From: Nakamurella multipartita DSM 44233
GTDB lineage: Bacteria; Actinomycetota; Actinomycetes; Mycobacteriales; Nakamurellaceae
NCBI RefSeq assembly: GCF_000024365.1
Contig: NC_013235.1
Span: forward strand, 5,952,001 to 6,016,000
Direction of reading: 5' to 3'
DNA: 64,000 nt
Position 1 is the first letter of the stretch; every line of letters begins with the position of its first letter. Both the position numbers and the translations under genes were made by a program. The notes below the pieces were generated by a model that saw only the letters and a list, made by a program, of their open reading frames with translations, was not told the origin of the DNA and did not search any database. Shown here piece by piece: positions 7,833 through 16,298 of this stretch.

Positions 7833-8972
7833 TTAGCCGAGGTCGACGATCGCGGCGACGGGGCCGCCGCCGTCGGGGCCCTGGTGGGCCGCGGACACCG
7901 AGACGAAGGCGGCCGGGTCTCCGGTCACCGCGGCAGTGACGCCGCCGACGCAGGCCTTGATCTGCCGGTGCCAGTGCACATCGGAATCGTCGAGCATGGC
8001 GTTGCGCCGGCCGCGGACCTGCCCGTCCTGGGAGGCCTCGCACTTGAGGAACACGTTGACCAGGCGGCCGTCCAGGTCACGGGGATGGGGCCGGTCCGGC
8101 AGGTCCAGGCCGGCGTCCCGGATCGCCGCCCAGATGCCGTCGGCGTCCAAAGCGTCCTGCATCACCGAATGGCCGATGCGGTAGCGGCCACCGACGCCGC
8201 GGGCGTTGCCGACGACCACCACCTGGGCCTGGTCCAGCTCGACCCCGGACGAGCAGGAGGCGACCGAGGAGAACAGCGACCGGTCGTGCATGACGTCGGC
8301 GTCCCCGGGCATCTCGATCTCGCCCAGCGCGACCGCGACCCCCAACGCGGTGCAACCGTTGGACAGGTCCATCGACTCGTGGGTGTGCTCGGTCCAGACC
8401 GTCTGCCCGCGTTGCTTGGCGTCCCGGATGGTGTGGATGGTCAGCAGGGGCGTCTTGGTCTGCACGTAGTGCACGTCGGCCGGGTCGGTGATGCCGGCCC
8501 GGGCCATCGCCTCACGGACGGCCGCCGCGACCTTGGTGATCATCGCCGTCCGGCCGATGTCCTCGGGCCGCAGCTGCTCGCTCATCGCGAAGCCGACGGT
8601 CAGCCGGGGTTCGTCGGTCGCCGGCACCGAATCGGCCGGCACCGTGGCGAAGACCGTCGCGTGCGGGGACAGCACACCGTCGGTGCCGCCGGACCAGACG
8701 ATCGGGATCTGCCGGACCTGGTCCAGGGTCCGGGTGCCGCCGGCGACGATCGCCTCCCGGAAGGCCCGGTCGGCGATGATCCGGGTGTAGTCGTTCACGC
8801 CGCCGTTGCCCTCGGTCTTGCCGATCACCGCGACCACCCGGTCGGCGTCGATGATCCCGGCGTCGAACAGCGCGGTCAGCTCGGAGGCGTCGGACACGCT
8901 GTGCAGCGGGATCTTGCGCACCTCGATCGGCTCGGGGGTCGACGGTGCGCTGGACAGGCCTGATTCGGGCAT
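7833..8972 (-). CDS. Ring-opening amidohydrolase (barbiturase / cyanuric acid hydrolase family)
   Basis: A 379-residue member of the AtzD/TrzD/barbiturase family, which hydrolyses cyclic amides such as barbiturate or cyanurate. Three similar domains are expected, and family hallmarks are visible: [26 protein letters not shown], a Ser-rich [12 protein letters not shown] loop and [16 protein letters not shown] near the C-terminus. The start ATG at 8972 has a perfect GGAGGAG site; longer in-frame ORF sequence upstream is not gene-like. Substrate cannot be decided from sequence: barbiturase and cyanuric acid hydrolase differ only subtly. A molybdenum hydroxylase operon and an FdrA-type protein lie 31-39 kb away. 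Confidence 0.9.
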   Translation of the reverse strand: MPESGLSSAPSTPEPIEVRKIPLHSVSDASELTALFDAGIIDADRVVAVIGKTEGNGGVNDYTRIIADRAFREAIVAGGTRTLDQVRQIPIVWSGGTDGVLSPHATVFATVPADSVPATDEPRLTVGFAMSEQLRPEDIGRTAMITKVAAAVREAMARAGITDPADVHYVQTKTPLLTIHTIRDAKQRGQTVWTEHTHESMDLSNGCTALGVAVALGEIEMPGDADVMHDRSLFSSVASCSSGVELDQAQVVVVGNARGVGGRYRIGHSVMQDALDADGIWAAIRDAGLDLPDRPHPRDLDGRLVNVFLKCEASQDGQVRGRRNAMLDDSDVHWHRQIKACVGGVTAAVTGDPAAFVSVSAAHQGPDGGGPVAAIVDLG

Positions 8973-9361
8973 GCGGCTCCTCCCGGGGTCGGTGTGCGCC
9001 GACCGTACCGACCCCAACCGGGCCGGGCGCGACCGCGGTCGGTTCCCGCGCGTGCGGCGGCGCGCCGAAATGCAGCCGAATCGTGATGTGCGCTGGCTCA
9101 CATTTGGTCTGAAGTTTACTCGGACGCACCCCGCCGGGCCATTGTTTGACCATTCCTTTACGTTTTCCCACCCGAGCCGACTTATGGTCGACGGGACCCG
9201 GTCAGCGGTCCAATCGTGACTCCGGCAGCGCTGTGAGCTGCACCGATGTCCCAGTATTGGGATCGAAGGCGAGGGTTGCGTCCGAACCCAGTGATCTTTG
9301 CGATGTACCGGAATGGTCAAAAGTGTTCCGTAGAAATGACCGGTCTTGGATAATCACAGAC
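8973..9361. other. Divergent intergenic region (amidohydrolase / GT87)
   Basis: This 389-bp gap holds the amidohydrolase ribosome site (about 8978-8984), a relatively AT-rich stretch around 9090-9180 and the promoter of the GT87 gene at its right end. No further gene or structured RNA was recognised. Confidence 0.5.
9349..9354 (+). promoter_or_regulatory. -10 box for leaderless GT87 gene
   Basis: GATAAT lies 7 nt before the GTG at 9362. A weak TTCCGT is at 9326-9331 with a 17-nt spacer. The spacing implies a leaderless transcript. Confidence 0.5.
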
Positions 9362-10831
9362 GTGACACAACCCGATCGAACAACCGTGACGTCCATGCGC
9401 GTGGTGCGCTGGTGGGATTCGCTGCCCCGCGCCACCCGGGTCGTGACGGTCGTGCTGCCCGTGCTGATGGCCGTGTTCGCGGCGTGGGCGTTCAACGAGG
9501 TCATCGGTCAGGACCACAACCAGTTCGATCTGCGGCTGTACTACGACGCCATCAACTTCTGGCTCTCCGGGCATGACCTGTACTCGTACTCGCAGCCCGA
9601 TCCGGTCAACATCGAGCTCGGCTTCACCTACCCGCCGGTGGGCGCCCTGCTGATGACGCCGATGAGCCTGTTCAGCTACCCGGTCGTGCACGCCATGTCG
9701 ATGCTGGGCATCGTGGCCGCCGGTGCGGCATTCGTCTACCTGACCCTGCGCGAGCGGGTCCGCCTGCCCAAGCCACTGATGCTGGCCGCCGTGGGCGTGG
9801 CCACCGCGTTCGCATTCACTCTCGAGCCGTTCCGGCAGACGCTGTCCTTCGGCCAGATCAACATCTACCTGACCCTGCTGGTCGCGGTCGATCTGCTGAT
9901 CCTGCGTCGCCGCGGCAGCAAGTGGACCGGGGTGGGCATCGGCCTGGCCACCGCCATCAAGCTGACCCCGGGCATCTTCATCATCTACCTGCTGGTGGTG
10001 GGTCGCTGGCGGGCCGCGCTGACCGCGGTCGGCACGGTCATCGCCGCCAACCTGGTCAGCCTGGTCATCGCGCCGGCCGAGACCTGGAAGTACTTCACCG
10101 CGCTGATGTGGGAGACCTCCCGGGTCGGTTTCCTGGACACCACGGTCAACCAGTCGGTCAACGGCCTCATCGCCCGGCTCGACTCCCCGCTCGCCCCCGG
10201 CCGCCTGCCCTGGCTGGCGCTCGCCCTGGTGGTGCTGGTCGTCGGCTTCTGGCGGGCCCGGCGGGCCGCACTCGGCGGCGACGAGCTGGCCGCGATGACG
10301 CTGGCCGGCCTGGTCGGCGTGCTGGTCAGCCCGGTCAGCTGGGTGCACCACATCATCTGGATCTTCCCGGCGATGCTGATCATCGCGGTGCGGCTCAAGC
10401 GGACCATCGGTGAGCTGGCCGCCGACGACAGCGGGTACGGCTCGTCGGATCGGGCGCTCATGGGCCGCATCGGTCAGGCCATCGGGTACTCGGTGCTGAT
10501 GACCGCGGGCCTGACGTTCTGGTGCATCCCGACGGCCGCGCTGATGGACGTCAAGGACTGGGAGTACGAGAACGGCGGCACGCTGCTGGCGTTCGCCGGC
10601 AGCGTGCAGCTGCTGTGGATGCTGGTCGCGCTGGTCGTGTTGCCGCTGGAGAAGTCGGGCGCCATGACCGGGACGCGTCCGGCCGACCGGATCCCGGGCC
10701 CGTCCGCCGATCGGGTCGACGAGCTCGAGGCCCAGTTCGCCGCCGTGGACACCGGCTCGGTTCCGGCCGCCGCCCGGGCCACCCGGGTGGTGCTGCCGGC
10801 GCCGGCGGCCAGCCCCGACATCCGGTCCTGA
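9362..10831 (+). CDS. Glycosyltransferase family 87 (DUF2029) membrane protein
   Basis: A 489-residue polytopic membrane protein with roughly ten hydrophobic segments. It is a GT-C fold enzyme of the family containing mycobacterial PimE-type polyprenol-phosphate-mannose-dependent mannosyltransferases. Visible signatures are an early acidic loop DLRLYYDAINFWLSGHDLY, TYPPVGALL, FGQINIYL and ATAIKLTPGIFIIYLL. The last 60 residues or so are a polar cytoplasmic tail. GTG 9362 is preferred as the start because of the adjacent GATAAT box. It probably transfers a sugar from a lipid carrier on the outer membrane face; the acceptor is unknown. Confidence 0.82.
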   Translation: MTQPDRTTVTSMRVVRWWDSLPRATRVVTVVLPVLMAVFAAWAFNEVIGQDHNQFDLRLYYDAINFWLSGHDLYSYSQPDPVNIELGFTYPPVGALLMTPMSLFSYPVVHAMSMLGIVAAGAAFVYLTLRERVRLPKPLMLAAVGVATAFAFTLEPFRQTLSFGQINIYLTLLVAVDLLILRRRGSKWTGVGIGLATAIKLTPGIFIIYLLVVGRWRAALTAVGTVIAANLVSLVIAPAETWKYFTALMWETSRVGFLDTTVNQSVNGLIARLDSPLAPGRLPWLALALVVLVVGFWRARRAALGGDELAAMTLAGLVGVLVSPVSWVHHIIWIFPAMLIIAVRLKRTIGELAADDSGYGSSDRALMGRIGQAIGYSVLMTAGLTFWCIPTAALMDVKDWEYENGGTLLAFAGSVQLLWMLVALVVLPLEKSGAMTGTRPADRIPGPSADRVDELEAQFAAVDTGSVPAAARATRVVLPAPAASPDIRS

Positions 10832-10879
10832 CGCTGTCCTGACACTGTCCGGTCCCCGCCCGGTCCGGCCGGGCGGCGC

Positions 10880-11752
10880 TCAGGCGGCCGTTCCCGACCC
10901 GCGGGCCGCGGCCCGCAGCTGCGCGGACAGGGTTCGACCGACCCCCAGCGGCCAGCGGTGCATGACGTAGTCGACCGCCTCGTCGACCTTGAGCTGCCGG
11001 GTGGAGTTGCCGATGCGCACCCACAGCTCGGAGACGGCGCCGCCCTTGCCCGGCCGCAGGAACACCGGGCGGGGTGAGGCCGGGCAGGTCACCCGGCAGA
11101 CGTAGGTGTCGGCGCCGTCCACGGTGACCGGAGTGAAGTCGATGACAACCTGGCCGGCGGCGGTCTGACCGAGCGCGGTGGCCAGGTAGTCCCGCAGCCA
11201 TAGCTCGAACCGGTCCGCGTCGGGCGACTTGACCACCGTGAAGTCGTTGGCCAGGCCGATCACGTCGCCGGCGTCGTTCACCCCGATCAGCAGGGTCCCG
11301 CCGTCGGAGTTCAGGAACCCGGACACCGCCTTGGCGATGACCAGTTCGATCCGTTCGTCGCGGGCCTTGGTGTGCAGGTTCCAGCGGGCGCTGGACTTGA
11401 ACTCGAGCCGGTCGGATTCCCCGCGCCGGATCAGCTCCTGCACGGGTTCGGCCGGCCGCGGCGGCTGCAGGCGGGCGGCGACCGCGGCGAACATCGCCAG
11501 CAGCGCGGTGGTGACCAGGACGGCCAGCAGCACCACCCGCAGGCTCCACGGGTTCGACGCGGAGTCGATCAGGCCACCGATCAGCATCCCGCCGGAGACG
11601 CCCAGCACCGCGATGACGGTCGTGCTGCTAGTGGACAGCGACACGCGCCCCCGGAGCAGCCAGCGGGCCAGCTGCCCGATCAGGTAGGCGACCAGCAGCC
11701 ACACCGGCAGGGCAACCGCAATCGCGATCACCGAGTCCTGTCCGAATTCCAC
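10880..11752 (-). CDS. Membrane-anchored AlbA_2 (Schlafen-like) domain protein
   Basis: A 290-residue protein with three hydrophobic segments (about residues 8-28, 38-60 and 68-92), then an AlbA_2/Schlafen-type putative nucleic-acid/ATP-binding domain (about 105-240). Hallmarks are SDRLEFKSSARWN, KAVSGFLNSDGGTLLIGVND and ELWVRIGNSTRQL. The native start is GTG 11752, 8 nt after TAGGCT on the minus strand. A longer in-frame ATG at 11821 exists only because an IS1380 element was inserted at 11768; its first 18 codons or so are IS-derived. The insertion abuts the -10 box, so expression now depends on IS sequence or read-through from the co-oriented transposase gene. Confidence 0.75.
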   Translation of the reverse strand: MEFGQDSVIAIAVALPVWLLVAYLIGQLARWLLRGRVSLSTSSTTVIAVLGVSGGMLIGGLIDSASNPWSLRVVLLAVLVTTALLAMFAAVAARLQPPRPAEPVQELIRRGESDRLEFKSSARWNLHTKARDERIELVIAKAVSGFLNSDGGTLLIGVNDAGDVIGLANDFTVVKSPDADRFELWLRDYLATALGQTAAGQVVIDFTPVTVDGADTYVCRVTCPASPRPVFLRPGKGGAVSELWVRIGNSTRQLKVDEAVDYVMHRWPLGVGRTLSAQLRAAARGSGTAA

Positions 11753-11760
11753 GATCGGGC

Positions 11761-11766
11761 AGCCTA
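11761..11766 (-). promoter_or_regulatory. -10-like box separated from its upstream region by IS1380
   Basis: On the minus strand TAGGCT lies 8 nt before GTG 11752. The IS1380 copy begins at 11768, immediately beyond the CTAG target that overlaps this box, so any native -35 region has been moved away. Confidence 0.45.
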
Positions 11767-11767
11767 G

Positions 11768-13456
11768 CCTCGATCTTTCTTCCGGTGGTCGGGCGGCCTC
11801 GTAGCCGTTCCTCATGATCATTTTTGTCCTCCTCTGTTGATCATGGGTTGGCTGCTGAACCCGTGGTCGCCTGGGTGGGCGCCGGGTTCCACTGCCCGGT
11901 TCGGGTCCTTGGTCGGAGATGGTGGTCGGGTCGGTGGGTCAGGTCAGTTGCGGCAGGTTCCGCAGCCGGGCCAGGCCGTGCAGGAGGAGGTCGCGGTGGG
12001 GTGCGTGCGCGGACAGGCGGAGCCAGGTACGGCGGGCTTTGCGGCCGATCCGGGCGGCGACGCTGAACAGTCGGTGCCGCAGCTTCTTGGGCTCCCAGGT
12101 CCGCGCCGGGGTGCCGGTGAAGGCGAGCATCTGCATCCATGCGGTCAGTTCGGTGGCCAGTTGCACGACCGCGATCCACACTTGATTCTGGGCAAAGTCG
12201 TTGAGGGGCAGGTTGTTCAGGCCGGTGTCCTTCGAGTTGCGGATCCGGTCCTCGCAGCGGGCGCGGCGCCGATGCCGCAGTTCCAGATCCGCGAGCTGTC
12301 CGCCTTTGGTGTTCGTGGCGAACGCGGTGAGCCGGTTGCCGTTCGAGTCGGTGAACTTCAGCTGGGCACCGGGATGGGGTCGTTCGGCGCGGACGATGAC
12401 CCGCATGTCCTTGGGCCAGCCCTTGAGCTTGAGGACCCCGGTCAGTTCGGCCACCCAGGCCCCGTCCCGGGGCTCCTGGTCGGCGTTGTACGCGGGTGTC
12501 CACGCCGCCTCCGGCAGGGCGTCGACCTTGGCGGTGATGTCGGTGGTCAGGGTGAACCCGACCGAGTACTGGACCCGTTGCCGGGCCATCCAGTCCACGA
12601 ACTCGTGGGTTCCGCCGGCCCCGTCGGTGCGGACCAGCACACCGCGGCCGGGCCGTCGGTCCGCCGTGGTGCAGGGCAGTTGCGCGAGCGCGGCCTTGAC
12701 CACGCTGATGTGGTCGGCTGCGGTGTTGGAGCCGGCGTTGCCCGGCCTCAGCAGCATCGCCAGGGGTTCACCGGTGCCGTCCGGGCCGTGGTCGGCCCAC
12801 GCGCCGATCGGGTGGAACCCGAAGCCCTTCTTGAATGTTGCTGCTGCCAGCTGCTTTTCGGAGTGCGCGGTGACCAGGGTGGCGTCCACGTCGACGACCA
12901 GCGGCGCCTTCGCCGACCGGTCATGGTTCGGTGCGGCGGGTCCGGCCAGCTTCCACGCCCGGGCGCGGGCTGCCGCCCGCGCGGTGTCGATCGCCTTCAG
13001 CGCTGCCGTCGCGTCCGAGGCGAGGGTGTCGATCAGCCGGGACACAGTCGGGTCGGACGCCACATGACCGAACACGGCGGGCTCGGCCCGCAGTTGGGCG
13101 ATGTCGGCCAGGCAGTCACCGCCGATCGCCAGCGAGATCGCCAGGTCGAGCAGGATCTTGCCCGGGTCGTGCACCGCCATCGGCTTGCGCCACGGCCTCA
13201 ACGCCGCCGACAACCCACGACCCAAACCGACCCTGTCCGCGGCCAAGGCCAGCAGCACCGACCCGCCGTGGGACACCACCCGCTTGCCGGTGGCATCGAC
13301 TCGGAGCGACGGGTACAGCCCGGTAGACTTCCGCATCGGAAAGGTGCTCCTGGTTCTGGTTCGATTGGTCCCTCAGCAAGACCTATCTTCCCAGGTCAGA
13401 GCACCTTTCCTCATGATCAACACTCTGCCGATCAGAATTACGATGAAAGCGGCAGG
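11768..13456 (-). mobile_element. IS1380-family insertion sequence, copy 1
   Basis: This 1,689-bp element matches the copy at 19139-20827 throughout the reading frames compared. Its ends begin CCT and share a CTTTC motif in inverted orientation. The left flank is CTAG and the right flank CTAA, so its own target duplication is imperfect. The right end truncates a serine recombinase gene; the left end lies just upstream of the AlbA_2 gene. Confidence 0.88.
11939..13336 (-). CDS. IS1380 family transposase (copy 1)
   Basis: A 465-residue DDE transposase with VVDVDATLVTAHSEK (first Asp), VLVRTDGAGGTHEFVDW (second Asp) and RCEDRIRNSKDTGLNNLP (Glu), the order typical of IS1380. The C-terminal WEPKKLRHRLFSVAARIGRKARR is also characteristic. 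The gene is intact, identical in protein sequence to the second copy, and is transcribed toward the AlbA_2 gene. A long antisense frame overlaps it and is a codon-bias artefact. Confidence 0.93.
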   Translation of the reverse strand: MRKSTGLYPSLRVDATGKRVVSHGGSVLLALAADRVGLGRGLSAALRPWRKPMAVHDPGKILLDLAISLAIGGDCLADIAQLRAEPAVFGHVASDPTVSRLIDTLASDATAALKAIDTARAAARARAWKLAGPAAPNHDRSAKAPLVVDVDATLVTAHSEKQLAAATFKKGFGFHPIGAWADHGPDGTGEPLAMLLRPGNAGSNTAADHISVVKAALAQLPCTTADRRPGRGVLVRTDGAGGTHEFVDWMARQRVQYSVGFTLTTDITAKVDALPEAAWTPAYNADQEPRDGAWVAELTGVLKLKGWPKDMRVIVRAERPHPGAQLKFTDSNGNRLTAFATNTKGGQLADLELRHRRRARCEDRIRNSKDTGLNNLPLNDFAQNQVWIAVVQLATELTAWMQMLAFTGTPARTWEPKKLRHRLFSVAARIGRKARRTWLRLSAHAPHRDLLLHGLARLRNLPQLT

Positions 13457-13992
13457 CTAACACCGAACTCTCCCGCGATCTGGGCGACCGTGTATCGGCG
13501 GCGACCGTCCTCGCTGGTCTCGTCGTACATGTCGCGTGCCATCCGAGCCTGCCGCGGGCCGAGCTTCTTCTTCTGGCCTCCTGTGCGGCCGCGCGCCCGG
13601 GCTGCCTTGAGTCCGTCGATGGTTCGCTCGGAGATGAGCGCGCGCTCGAACTCCGCGATCGAACCAAGGATCTGAAAGAACATCCGTCCGACCGCGGTCG
13701 ACGTGTCGATTCCCTGATCGAGCACCACCAAATCGACATCACGGATCCGCAGGTCCTCCGACAGCCGGTTCAAGTGGTCCAGTGAGCGCCCGAGCCTGTC
13801 CAACTTGGTCACGAGCAGTTGGTCACCCGCGCGGCTGGCGGCGATGAGCGCCTTGTCGAGCTCAGGGCGGCTGGCCAGCTTGCCACTCGCTCTGTCGATG
13901 AACACCTGGTCGCAGCCCGCGGCATCCAGAGCATCCTGCTGGGCTTCTGGTCGCTGGTCCCGAGTCGACACTCGTCCGTATCCGATCCGCAT
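13438..13992 (-). pseudogene. Serine recombinase (resolvase/invertase), C-terminally truncated by IS1380
   Basis: A 184-residue frame of the resolvase/invertase family. It has the catalytic Ser9 in GYGRVSTRDQ, the arginine-containing segment KLDRLGRSLDHL and FFQILGSIAEFERALISERT. It starts at ATG 13992. The C-terminal helix-turn-helix begins (YTVAQIAGEFGVS) but the last residues after GEFGV come from IS1380 sequence, so the recognition helix is missing. The missing 3' end is not found beyond the other side of the element. The catalytic domain is complete but specific DNA binding is probably lost. Confidence 0.82.
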
Positions 13993-14247
13993 GGCCAGAC
14001 GGTAACGCGAAGGTCCGACAGTGATGCTGTTATGGCGTCCTCTGGGGTTGTGACTCTGGGTCCGACCGACGCCCTGCTGGGCTGTCTTTCCGATGTTCCG
14101 TCCAACCCTGGGGGACGCGTTCCACCCGGGCTGCCGGGCTGGTTGGACATGACCTCATAGGGGCCTGGCCTCACCTGCTTGATCATTGTCCTGTCTGACC
14201 AGCCGGCCTGGTAGCCGCAAACGACAACGGATAGGACACCTGCTCTG
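13993..14247. other. Left-end non-coding region of the IS110-family element (candidate bridge RNA locus)
   Basis: This 255-bp gap lies between the divergent recombinase start and the IS110-type gene. In IS110-group elements the region upstream of the recombinase gene encodes a structured guide (bridge) RNA, so the 14090-14247 part is a candidate. The exact element end could not be set from sequence alone. Confidence 0.35.
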
Positions 14248-15461
14248 ATGACACCACCGGAGGTGATCGGCGGCGCCGACACCCACACCGACACACTGCA
14301 CGTCGCCCTGATCACCACCCTTGGCCAGCAGCTCGCCGACCACGAGTTCCCGACCACCGCCGCCGGCTACACAGCGGCGATCACCTTTCTGACCGGCCAG
14401 GGCGCTCTGCAGCGAGTAGGGATTGAGGGCACCAGCTCCTACGGCGCGGGCCTGGCCACCGCCTGCCTGACTGCCGGGATCGAGGTGGTGGAGGTGAACA
14501 GTCCCAGCCGAGGTGACCGCCGCCGGCAGGGCAAGTCCGATCCGCTCGATGCCTTCCACGCCGCCCACGCGGTGCTGTCCGGCCGCGCGACCGCCGCACC
14601 GAAGGATCCCTCGATCGAGGCCATCCGCAGCCTGCACACCGCTCGCCGGTCGGCGGTCAAGGCCCGGACTGCGACGATGCAGCAGATCCACACCGGGCTG
14701 GTCCGCGCGCCTGAGCCGGTGCGCGGCAAGTACCGCGAGCTAACCGATTCGAAACTCGTCTCGGCGCTGGCCCGCTGCCGGCCCGCAACAGCCAGCGACC
14801 CGGTCGTTCGCAGTGTGCTGACCGCGCTGCGCAGCCTGGCTGAGCTGAGCGGCACCAGTTCCTCGGCGCTCAGATCAAGGAACTGGACTCAACTGTCGAC
14901 GATCTGGTGACCACCGCGAACCCCGGGCTGCGGGCCAGCCATGGCGTCGGGTCCGACACCGCCGCGCAGCTGCTGATCACCGCCGGCGGCAACCCCGAAC
15001 GCCTCGGGTCGGAGGCCTCGTTCGCCGCGCTGTGCGGCGTCGCACCCGTCCCGGCATCGTCGGGTCGGACGGTGCGGCACCGGCTGTCCCGCGGCGGGGA
15101 CCGGCACGCGAACAACGCCCTGTACCGGATCGCGATCGTGCGAATGTCCAGCCACCCGCAAACCCGGGCCTACGTTGCTCGGCAGATCGCCGCCGGCCGA
15201 TCGAAACCCGAAATCATCCGGATGTTGAAACGCGCCATCGCCCGCGAAATACATCGCCACCTCACCCGAGCGACCCCGGTACCGGCCTACGACGACCTCC
15301 GGCCAGCCCGACAGGCCCAGAACATCACCCTGACCGCCGCCGCGAACCACTTCGGTGTCTGGCCGATCGTGATCTCCCGCATCGAACGCGGACTCCAACG
15401 CCACGACCAACTCGCCAACCACTACCGCCAGTGGCTCGCCGCTCTGGCTATGTCAACTTGA
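14248..15461 (+). pseudogene. IS110 family recombinase, frameshifted and 3' truncated
   Basis: Two adjoining frames together form one IS110-family DEDD recombinase of about 400 residues. The N-terminal RuvC-like part (14248-14910) has GGADTHTDTLHVAL, GIEGTSSYG and KSDPLDAFHAAHAV. The C-terminal part (from about 14850) has GVGSDTAAQLL, LCGVAPVPASSGRT with the catalytic Ser region, and LSRGGDRHANNALYRIA. The frame changes at a 5-bp tandem duplication (GCTGA at 14839-14843 and 14844-14848); removing one unit restores LAERHQFLGAQIKEL. The last few codons (from 15451) lie inside the IS21 element, so the native 3' end was also lost. It is probably inactive. Confidence 0.85.
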
Positions 15462-15518
15462 GCTGGCCCCGGGGTGACGGTTTGATCTGGCCCCGTTCGG
15501 ATTGGTTGCTCGGCCGTG

Positions 15519-16298
15519 CTACTTGCTCTTTGCGGCTCGGGCGTGGGCGAGCCGGTAGCTGGTGGTCCCGGTTTCGATGATTTGACCGGCGAAGGTGAGT
15601 CGGTCGACGATGGCGGCGCAGAGCCGGGGGTCGGTGAAGGTCTTCGTCCAACCTGAGAATGCTTCGTTGGAGGCGATGGCGATGGCGGACTTCTCTTCTC
15701 GTTCGGTGAGGACCTGGAACAGCAGTTCGGCGCCGCGGCGGTCGAGTTCCATGTAGCCAAGTTCGTCGATGCAGAGGAGGTCGACTCGGCCGTAGCGGGC
15801 GATCGTCTTCGACAGTTGTTTCTCGTCGGCAGCTTCGACGAGTTCGTTCACGAGCTTGGACGCCAGGGTGTAGCGGACCCGGTAGCCCTTCTCGGCGGCG
15901 GCGGTGCCGAGCGCGATCAGCAGGTGGGTTTTGCCGGTGCCGGAGTCGCCGATCAGGCACAGCGGTTGACCGGTCTTGACCCATGCGCAGGTCGCGAGCT
16001 GGTTGATGACCGCCGGCGTGATGGAGGTGTTGGCGGCGAAGTCGAACTCCTCGATCCGTTTCGGGCGAGGGAATCCGGCCGCGGTGATCTGCCGGATGGA
16101 TCATCGTTTGTCCCGGTCATCGCACTCGGCCATGACCAGTTCGGCGAGGAATCCGAGGTAGGTCAGTTGTTCTCGTTCCGCCGCGGATGCGATCTCGCCG
16201 AACCGGGACCGGATCGTCGGCAATCGCAGCAGCCGGCAGGCGGAATCGACCGCAGCGACGGCGGCTTCCTCGGTGACGCCCCGTCGGGTCGCGGTCAT
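15519..16298 (-). pseudogene. istB: IS21 helper ATPase IstB with in-frame stop
   Basis: The frame from ATG 16298 to the stop at 15519 would encode about 259 residues, the normal IstB size, but an in-frame TGA at 16101-16103 interrupts it after about 65 codons (…CDDRDKR*SIRQITAAG…). The downstream part holds the AAA+ motifs Walker A GDSGTGKTH and Walker B LLCIDELGYM. A CGA to TGA transition explains the break. The ATG overlaps the istA stop by 4 bases (ATGA). Unless the stop is read through, no functional IstB is made and the element cannot transpose alone. Confidence 0.85.

Noticed and set aside
11837-13675. A 612-codon + strand frame over IS1380 copy 1 (and its twin at 19208-20962)
   Set aside because: It is antisense to the intact transposase and is open only because of GC-skewed codon use; it has no homology-like features.
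15448-16104. A 218-codon minus frame over istB
   Set aside because: It is out of frame with the IstB motifs; the Walker A and B sequences lie in the frame interrupted by TGA at 16101.
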